The position numbers and the translations under genes are program-made. From positions 146,134 to 210,133 of the forward strand of contig NZ_JAAUWT010000010.1 in the NCBI RefSeq assembly GCF_014694455.1: 64,000 nt of DNA. The letters are read 5' to 3'. Of the stretch, positions 58,781-64,000 are shown in pieces. Under the pieces are notes generated by a model. The model saw nothing but the letters and a program-made list of their open reading frames with translations, had not been told where the DNA came from and ran no database searches. Numbering within the stretch: the stretch's first letter is position 1; every line of letters begins with the position of its first letter. The stretch comes from Vibrio sp. S9_S30 (GTDB lineage: Bacteria; Pseudomonadota; Gammaproteobacteria; Enterobacterales; Vibrionaceae).

Positions 58781-60359
58781 AACCCAACTCCCTTAGGTAA
58801 CCCGCCATCTCTTTTTCTAGCTCGGCGAGCTCGCCTTGCAGCGCCAGGCGTTCTGTACGAACGGCGACAAGATCGATTTCTTCCTCTTCTTCAAAGGTAT
58901 CGACATAGCGTGGAATGTTCAGGTTAAAGTCGTTTTCAGCTATCTCTTCAGGCGTGGCGAGGTACGCGTATTTATCCACGGTTTTTCTGGCGTTGTAGGT
59001 ATCGACAATTTTCTGGATATTGTCGTCTGTTAACAGGTTTTGGTTTTTACCCGATTTAAACTCACGCGAGGCATCTATAAACAGCACGTTGTTGTCTTGC
59101 TTGTGTCGCTTAAAGATCAGAATTGCCGCGGGAATACCCGTACCAAAAAACAGTTTTTCCGGTAAGCCGATCACCGCATCCAGCAGGTTTTCTTCAATCA
59201 GCTTTTGGCGAATTTTGCCTTCTGCCGACGCACGGAATAGCACACCATGTGGCACCACCACACCCATGCGCGCCCCTTTGCTTGAAGTAGAGGCGGGGTT
59301 CATGGTTTCAATCATGTGCAAAATAAACGCGTAGTCGCCTTTGGTTTTAGGTGGGGTTCCTCTTTCAAAACGGTGGTAAATATCATCATTGGCGTTTTCA
59401 TGCCCCCACTTATCCAAAGAAAACGGCGGGTTGGCGGTCACCACATCAAACTCTAACAGTTCTTCTTTCCCACTCACTTTTAACTTGGGGTTGCGGATGG
59501 TGTCGCCCCATTCAATACGGTGGTTGTCTTCCCCATGCAGGAACATGTTCATTTTCGCCAGCGCCCAAGTGGAGTTGATGGACTCCTGTCCATATAACGC
59601 GTAGTTCTTTGAACCTTCAAAGCGCCTTCTAATATGGTTACCGCATTTCAATAGCAAAGAGGCAGACCCGCAGGCTGGGTCACAGATGGTATCGCCCGGC
59701 TGAGGGTCGAGCAAAATGGATAGCAAGTCAGAGACTTCCGGCGGTGTATAGAATTCGCCCGCGGTTTTTCCGCTGCCAGCCGCAAAGTGTTTGATTAGGT
59801 ATTCGTAGGCATTACCAATAATATCGAGGTTACCGACTCGGCTGGGTTTCAGGTTGAGGATTTCTTTGCCAAAATCTTCCAGCAAATGGCGCAGTAATTC
59901 GTTTTTTTGTTTTTCATCGCCCAGTTTGTCGGTGTTATAAGTGATGTCCTGGAAGACATTTTTTAGCTTGGAACCATTGTCTTCTTCAATGGCGTGCAAT
60001 ACTTGATCGATACGAGTGCCGTTGCCTGCCAGATGCCTGCGCTCATACAGGCTGTAAAAGTTGGCTCTGAAGGTTTCGATGACGTTGTCTTCATCGTCGG
60101 TGATGTCTACCATCGGCAATTGAAAACGTTCACTGTTCATCATTTCTTCAATCAGCTCTGGCTCATCGCCGTATTCAGCCTTGTAGTTGTCGTAATGATC
60201 CTGCCAAACATCCGAAATGTATTTCAGGAAGAGCATGGTAAGAATGAAGTCTTTGTAGGTATCGGCACTAATGGTGCCACGGAAGGTGTCGCAAGCCGCC
60301 CATACTGCGTTGTTCACTTGTTCTTGTAGGTTGGAAACTTGGCTGGTGTTCTCTGACAT
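58770..60359 (-). CDS. hsdM: Type I DNA adenine methyltransferase subunit M
   Basis: 529 residues: helical N-terminal HsdM domain, then an N6-adenine methylase fold with SAM motif DPACGSASLLL (227 onward), GEFYTPPEV and catalytic NPPF (310-313). It protects the host target and joins HsdS and HsdR in the complex. It is the first gene of the six-gene operon; the promoter must lie in 60360-60443. Confidence 0.96.
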   Translation of the reverse strand: MSENTSQVSNLQEQVNNAVWAACDTFRGTISADTYKDFILTMLFLKYISDVWQDHYDNYKAEYGDEPELIEEMMNSERFQLPMVDITDDEDNVIETFRANFYSLYERRHLAGNGTRIDQVLHAIEEDNGSKLKNVFQDITYNTDKLGDEKQKNELLRHLLEDFGKEILNLKPSRVGNLDIIGNAYEYLIKHFAAGSGKTAGEFYTPPEVSDLLSILLDPQPGDTICDPACGSASLLLKCGNHIRRRFEGSKNYALYGQESINSTWALAKMNMFLHGEDNHRIEWGDTIRNPKLKVSGKEELLEFDVVTANPPFSLDKWGHENANDDIYHRFERGTPPKTKGDYAFILHMIETMNPASTSSKGARMGVVVPHGVLFRASAEGKIRQKLIEENLLDAVIGLPEKLFFGTGIPAAILIFKRHKQDNNVLFIDASREFKSGKNQNLLTDDNIQKIVDTYNARKTVDKYAYLATPEEIAENDFNLNIPRYVDTFEEEEEIDLVAVRTERLALQGELAELEKEMAGYLRELGYGA

Positions 60360-60443
60360 GGTTGGTAATCTCTGATATTTCTATAATTCGTGCAGTTGCA
60401 TTCGCGTTATTTTAATTGATACGAATAAAAACAAAAGGTAATT

Positions 60444-60473
60444 AAGGTACTCTCGCTATTGCGAAGGTACCTT
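60444..60473. terminator. Hairpin between the immunity-like gene and hsdM
   Basis: Outer stem AAGGTAC / GTACCTT and inner stem TCGC-TATT-GCGA. Plus-strand T-run follows; the minus-strand tail (AATTACCTTTTGTTTTT) is also T-rich. It probably separates the PAAR module from the restriction operon. Confidence 0.6.
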
Positions 60474-60507
60474 TTTAAGAAATCAAAGATTGAAACGTAC
60501 AGTATGG

Positions 60508-61017
60508 CTACAGCTGCCCCATATCCACTTTATGGGCGATATCTTTCATTACATCAATCAAGCCATGGTCAAACAGCAGGGCATCGGTAAAGGTGTAGGA
60601 CTTTGACCACGTACTGTTTTTTTCTTTTCTGTCTAAGGTAACAAACGCATAACCGCCACCATTATTGCCATCGGCATTAAAGGCGCGCCTCAGTTTCAAT
60701 CGCTCCCCGTCAACCGTACCAATGTCATTAAAGATGCCTTTGGGTAACCCGCCTTCCGCTTCGGTTTTAAAAAATTTGCCTTCCATCGTGTCTAAGAACC
60801 AACGCATGCCCTGTTTAGGGAATTCGATTTGGTAATGCAGCCACTTACTCTTACCTGTGCGCTTGTTCGTGAAATATTTGGTGTCAGCAATGATGAGGTA
60901 GCCGTCTTGAATCAAAAAGTAAAATGTATTGCCAATATCCGTTTCATCAGAGAGCGTCGCAACAAGGTTGGGGTGCTGTGCGACCGTGAGCGGGTCAATC
61001 TCTGGAAATAGTGTCAT
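60508..61017 (-). CDS. Putative immunity protein of the PAAR effector
   Basis: 169 residues, soluble, no signal peptide or membrane segment, no family I recognise (contains GNTFYFLIQDGYLIIAD and GGGYAFVTLD). Its start overlaps the stop of the PAAR gene by 4 bp, the usual layout of effector-immunity pairs. A cytoplasmic location would mean the toxin acts in the cytoplasm (inference). Confidence 0.65.
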   Translation of the reverse strand: MTLFPEIDPLTVAQHPNLVATLSDETDIGNTFYFLIQDGYLIIADTKYFTNKRTGKSKWLHYQIEFPKQGMRWFLDTMEGKFFKTEAEGGLPKGIFNDIGTVDGERLKLRRAFNADGNNGGGYAFVTLDRKEKNSTWSKSYTFTDALLFDHGLIDVMKDIAHKVDMGQL

Positions 61018-62195
61018 GATTTATCCTTATTGTTGCTTAAATGAAGGCGCAAAATCGCCCCCTCTTGCTCTAACTTGCCCAACGTTTGTGGGTTTTTATC
61101 CCAAGTGAAGGTCTCACAAGGACCGTAGTCGATGTCATCATCCATCTCCCCGAACGGCGTGTTCGCATAATCCACGCTGATGTCTTTGGTGACACCATTA
61201 CCCAGAAAATGTTCATTGGCTCCCAAACCTTGCGCCATTTGGTGACGCGTTCGGAGGGTATCGGCTTGGCTGTCGGTAAAACCCAACTCCTGGCAGTAAT
61301 CCAAAAACTCTTTCTGTTTGTTAAGTTGAGTCCCATCTTCCTTCGCCGACTCAATGACCTGTTCGTAATACTGGCTGAATTCCGGAGTCAGGCACGGGGC
61401 AACGTATTCTTGGCTCTCTTCAAATTCTGTTGCCAACTCTGTTTTTGTGAATTCACTCATCTTGTCGTATGTTGGAATAAAGCTGTGCATATCACCCAGC
61501 TCATCGGCTTTTTGATGGTCAATCAACACCATGGTGTATTTGGCGTTTGGATCGTAGTCAATACCCACAGCTTGACATAATGCTTCGGGGTCCGTGTCGC
61601 CATGCTCGGCTTGAGTAAAGGTGGTCGTCCAGTAACGCGTAGTGCTGGCTCCTTTTGGCACGTACCCCAAGTGACCCTCATCCCCCGCGTATTGTGTTTC
61701 AATGGTTCTGACCAGTAAAGGTTCATCTAACCCTTTCGCCACGATGTCGCGCTTATCAGCCGTAGAATACGCAGAACCGGGCAAGGTTGCCTCACCTTCT
61801 CTTGCGGCTTCAACGTATTTCTTGGCTTCTTTCAACCGTGCTTTGGCTTGCTCAAAGGTTTTTGGTGGTGGTTGCTTAGGGGCACGATAACGGTCGCCAA
61901 TCAAGACCGTTGGATTACCTACGACTATCTTGCCGCCGTGGCCGGTACCATCCCCCATGCGTGCGGCAGGTTTGCCATTAATAAACACCGAGCCAGAGCC
62001 TTGTTTGATAGTGTCCGGTGGTCCAATGCAGACTAAAGTGTCACCTTTTCGAGCGGCAGGTAAGCCACCAATCAGCACATTGCCTGAGCCACTGACCACA
62101 GGCCCTCCAACATGAGGAATTTTTCCCGTAACTTTAGGACAGACGTGTGCAGAAGTGACCGTTGCGGCAGGTTTTCCCATATAAATACACACCAT
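61014..62195 (-). CDS. PAAR-domain protein with C-terminal extension, putative type VI secretion effector
   Basis: 393 residues. Residues 5 to about 100 form a PAAR domain, the cone that caps a VgrG spike: GKPAATVTSAHVCP, GGPVVSGSGNVLIGGLPAAR, GDTLVCIGPPDTI, KPAARMGDGTGHGG, GNPTVLIG. A proline-rich and charged linker (105-135) leads to a ~250-residue domain I do not recognise; this is where a toxin would be. The last codons (SNNKDKS) supply the ribosome site of the overlapping immunity-like gene. No vgrG or hcp is in the window. No clear ribosome site precedes the ATG at 62195; a Met at residue 6 is an alternative. Confidence 0.8.
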   Translation of the reverse strand: MVCIYMGKPAATVTSAHVCPKVTGKIPHVGGPVVSGSGNVLIGGLPAARKGDTLVCIGPPDTIKQGSGSVFINGKPAARMGDGTGHGGKIVVGNPTVLIGDRYRAPKQPPPKTFEQAKARLKEAKKYVEAAREGEATLPGSAYSTADKRDIVAKGLDEPLLVRTIETQYAGDEGHLGYVPKGASTTRYWTTTFTQAEHGDTDPEALCQAVGIDYDPNAKYTMVLIDHQKADELGDMHSFIPTYDKMSEFTKTELATEFEESQEYVAPCLTPEFSQYYEQVIESAKEDGTQLNKQKEFLDYCQELGFTDSQADTLRTRHQMAQGLGANEHFLGNGVTKDISVDYANTPFGEMDDDIDYGPCETFTWDKNPQTLGKLEQEGAILRLHLSNNKDKS

Positions 62196-62575
62196 AAAAT
62201 GAACAATGGTGCATATAATGATCGGAGAGAACTTTTAACTCAAGATCGTTATTTCGCCACTTTCTGCTCGATATGAATATTTAGTGATAAATCAAGATTT
62301 GAATGTAAATTCCAAATCGGTAAATTGCTTAAAACTTAGACTTACCGACTCGTTCTTCATGAAGTTACCTGATTTTCAAAGGTAAACCTAAGAAATGCAT
62401 ACAACAGGCTAAACTTGCTGGGATACCATGTTGCACTGGCACATATTCAGGTTTCGAAGAACAAACTGGCAAGAAGTCAGTGCAAACCAACTGGCAATAA
62501 AAACGCGGCGTAAAGGTAGATTAGACGTAACAACTTTGAGTCATCAGCTGAGTGATAAGCCCGATGCCCAGAAAC
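62196..62575. other. Non-coding stretch between the PAAR gene and the tRNA terminator
   Basis: No supported gene. It should hold the promoter of the PAAR gene on the minus strand. TTGCACTG and CAGTGCAA form a long-spaced inverted repeat around 62430-62485, and ACTGGCAA recurs within it. I can assign no function. Confidence 0.4.
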
Positions 62576-62611
62576 GAAAAAGGCGTTAGCAAGTCAATAC
62601 TTGCTAACGCC
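62576..62611 (-). terminator. Terminator of the tRNA-Arg gene
   Basis: A 13-bp perfect stem GGCGTTAGCAAGT / ACTTGCTAACGCC (plus-strand 62582-62594 and 62599-62611) with a 4-nt loop is followed on the minus strand by TTTTT. Confidence 0.95.
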
Positions 62612-62619
62612 TAAAATAA

Positions 62620-62696
62620 TGGCACGCCCTGAAGGATTCGAACCTTCGACCACATCCTTAGAAGGGACGTGCTCTATCCAGCTGAGCTAAGGGCGC
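62620..62696 (-). tRNA. tRNA-Arg (anticodon UCU)
   Basis: 77 nt including an encoded CCA. Acceptor stem GCGCCCT pairs with AGGGCGT, the D-arm reads AGCTCAGCTGGATAGAGC, the anticodon loop is CTTCTAA and the T-arm contains GGTTCGAATCC. It decodes AGA. It is close to E. coli argX-type tRNA-Arg(UCU) genes. Confidence 0.97.
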
Positions 62697-62896
62697 GCTA
62701 CAGGAAGAGGATTATACGAGATGATTGAACAAGGTCAACGAATTTATCTAACATTCTGATTCGAATGACCAAAAAAAAGCCGGAATGGAGAAAAACACAG
62801 CGAGAGCCCCACTAGCAATCGTTTGCTTAATGGATATTGTCATTTTTTTTTGCGACAATACGCCAAAAATTCAGCCCCATAACCTCAAGGAATACC

Positions 62897-63751
62897 ATGT
62901 CTGCTCAAAATATTGATGGCAAACTCATTTCTCAAACTGTTCGTTCAGAAGTTGCAGCACGTGTGAAAGCACGTACTGATGCAGGGCTACGCGCACCAGG
63001 CCTTGCTGTGGTTTTGGTTGGAGAAGATCCAGCCTCTCAGGTTTACGTAGGCAGCAAGCGTAAAGCCTGTGAAGAAGTCGGTTTTGTTTCTAAGTCTTTT
63101 GACCTTCCTTCCACTACTTCAGAAGAAGAATTACTCGCTTTGGTCGATGAATTGAACCAAGACGGTGAAATCGACGGTATTCTTGTTCAACTTCCTCTTC
63201 CGGCAGGCATCGACAGCACTAAGGTTTTAGAACACATTACACCGCATAAAGATGTAGATGGTTTCCACCCGTACAATGTGGGTCGCTTGTGCCAGCGCAT
63301 CCCTAAGTTACGCTCTTGTACGCCAAAAGGCATCATTACTTTATTGGATCGCTATAACATCGAGACGCATGGTAAGCATGCCGTTATTGTTGGGGCATCG
63401 AACATTGTAGGTCGACCGATGACTCTTGAGCTGCTGCTTGCAGGCTGCACGACAACGACGTGCCATCGATTCACTAAGGATCTAGAACACCATGTAAGGC
63501 AAGCGGATATCGTTGTTGTTGCGGTAGGAAAACCAAACTTTATTCCGGGCGCTTGGATTAAAAAAGGCGCGGTCGTCGTTGATGTCGGTATCAACCGTCT
63601 AGACTCAGGTAAATTGATTGGCGATGTGGAATACGATGTGGCAAAAGAAAACGCGAGTTTTATTACACCAGTCCCGGGTGGCGTCGGTCCGATGACTGTT
63701 GCAAGTTTGATTGAAAACACGATGTTGGCGTGCGAGCAGTACAACAGCTAG
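62897..63751 (+). CDS. folD: Bifunctional methylenetetrahydrofolate dehydrogenase/cyclohydrolase
   Basis: 284 residues. Signatures are the active-site Lys in [41 protein letters not shown], the NADP loop in [13 protein letters not shown] and the C-terminal [15 protein letters not shown]. It interconverts 5,10-methylene-, methenyl- and 10-formyl-tetrahydrofolate. The ATG at 62897 has AAGG 6-7 nt upstream; an open extension to 62837 has no ribosome site or family match. It lies beside tRNA-Arg, as in other vibrios. Confidence 0.97.
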   Translation: MSAQNIDGKLISQTVRSEVAARVKARTDAGLRAPGLAVVLVGEDPASQVYVGSKRKACEEVGFVSKSFDLPSTTSEEELLALVDELNQDGEIDGILVQLPLPAGIDSTKVLEHITPHKDVDGFHPYNVGRLCQRIPKLRSCTPKGIITLLDRYNIETHGKHAVIVGASNIVGRPMTLELLLAGCTTTTCHRFTKDLEHHVRQADIVVVAVGKPNFIPGAWIKKGAVVVDVGINRLDSGKLIGDVEYDVAKENASFITPVPGGVGPMTVASLIENTMLACEQYNS

Positions 63752-63866
63752 CCCCTGCTGCCGTCACTAAATTGAATCAGGCAAGATTGATTCCTACAAA
63801 AAAGCGAAGCACTGATGCTTAATGCCGATCGTTTAAGACTCTTGAACGATCCTTAATAGTCTTCAT

Positions 63867-63902
63867 AATCGGTCCCAGATATGTATCTGGGACCGATTTT
63901 TT
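63867..63902 (+). terminator. Perfect 15-bp hairpin with T-run just before the transposase start
   Basis: AATCGGTCCCAGATA / TATCTGGGACCGATT with a two-base turn, then six T, ends 1-2 bases before the transposase ATG. It would stop transcripts entering the element from folD, limiting transposase made by outside promoters. Confidence 0.85.
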
Positions 63903-63903
63903 A

Positions 63904-64000
63904 TGTCTGAATTTTCTTTAGAACTTCAAGCTACTGCTGAATTTCAACTCTCCGAGTCTATTGACTCATTTAGGAAGAATATTCCTGTTGAATGGATTTC
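63904..64000 (+). CDS. IS4-family transposase, N-terminal fragment (cut by window edge)
   Basis: Only 32 residues are visible (start MSEFSLELQATAEFQLSE, ending IPVEWIS). The segment IDSFRKNIPVEWI fits the IS4 N-terminal domain. The DDE catalytic core lies outside the window. Confidence 0.75.

Larger units (their letters stand above)
63820..64000 (+). mobile_element. IS4-family insertion sequence, left end (continues past window)
   Basis: The terminal sequence TAATGCCGATCGTTTAAG at 63820 matches the start of the E. coli IS4 inverted repeat as I remember it (TAATGCCGATC). A transposase frame starts 84 bp inside. The element lies about 70 bp downstream of folD. The right end and target duplication are outside the window. 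Confidence 0.8.

Noticed and set aside
36258..62195. A type VI secretion gene cluster
   Set aside because: Only candidate effectors and their partners are present; no tss, hcp, vgrG or clpV gene is visible.
62196..62222. ATGAACA half-site upstream of the PAAR gene as a second TetR operator
   Set aside because: Only one half of the 873-889 palindrome is present; the other half does not match, so chance is likely.
62430..62485. Inverted repeat TTGCACTG/CAGTGCAA as an integron attC-like site
   Set aside because: Lacks the conserved core sites and no integrase or cassette array is nearby.
62620..62696. tRNA-Arg as the attachment site of an island covering 51-62 kb
   Set aside because: The 3' end of the tRNA faces the restriction/PAAR region, but I found no second copy of its 3' end to the left and no integrase gene in the window.

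Overview
The window looks like a chromosomal segment of a marine gammaproteobacterium of the family Vibrionaceae. The strongest clue is gene order. Read right to left, tig-clpP-clpX-lon-hupB-ppiD is followed on the other side of tig by dctB-dctD and a C4-dicarboxylate TRAP operon, and farther on by tRNA-Arg and folD, which is the order I recall from Vibrio cholerae. The men operon, alaA-yfbR, an anti-phage type dGTPase, a rhombosortase and a ComEA-like protein also fit. The exact species cannot be read from the sequence.

Layout. 1-590: truncated Tim44-like gene. 844-3467: autoregulated tetR plus an MFS-acyltransferase fusion gene. 3467-10750: menaquinone operon menF-menD-menHB-menC-menE on the minus strand, in which menH and menB form one uninterrupted reading frame. 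11032-14446: alaA, yfbR, dgt. 14479-18045: tapT, rrtA, comEA-like gene, ppiD. 18373-24708: hupB, lon, clpX, clpP, tig with heat-shock and terminator signals. 25155-34737: DctB/DctD two-component system and two convergent TRAP transporters. The minus-strand one has a sigma-54 promoter and upstream dyad that match DctD control. The plus-strand one appears to be an extra system inserted between dctD and dctM.

35090-44527 is accessory: a lone PhlD-like type III polyketide synthase, a LysM/L,D-transpeptidase-fold toxin with a membrane partner, and a complete Pseudomonas-style glucose ABC transporter (gtsABCD) with its own two-component regulator. 45182-50824 is a signalling cluster: diguanylate cyclase, chemoreceptor, hybrid kinase. 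51450-60359 is a type I restriction-modification operon with three extra proteins: a GIY-YIG nuclease, a YhcG-type PD-(D/E)xK nuclease and a YgjP-type metallopeptidase. 60508-62195 is a PAAR effector with an overlapping immunity-like gene. The window ends with tRNA-Arg(UCU), folD and the left end of an IS4-family insertion sequence.

The least expected signal runs across the genes. Three gaps between co-directional genes (menC-menE, yfbR-dgt, response regulator-kinase) are filled by degenerate tandem arrays of exactly or nearly 18 bp. Each starts at or near the upstream stop codon and runs to or near the next start codon. Read in the sense direction, all three carry an ACGTT-centred core. Shorter 15-20 bp tandem duplications lie in other gaps.
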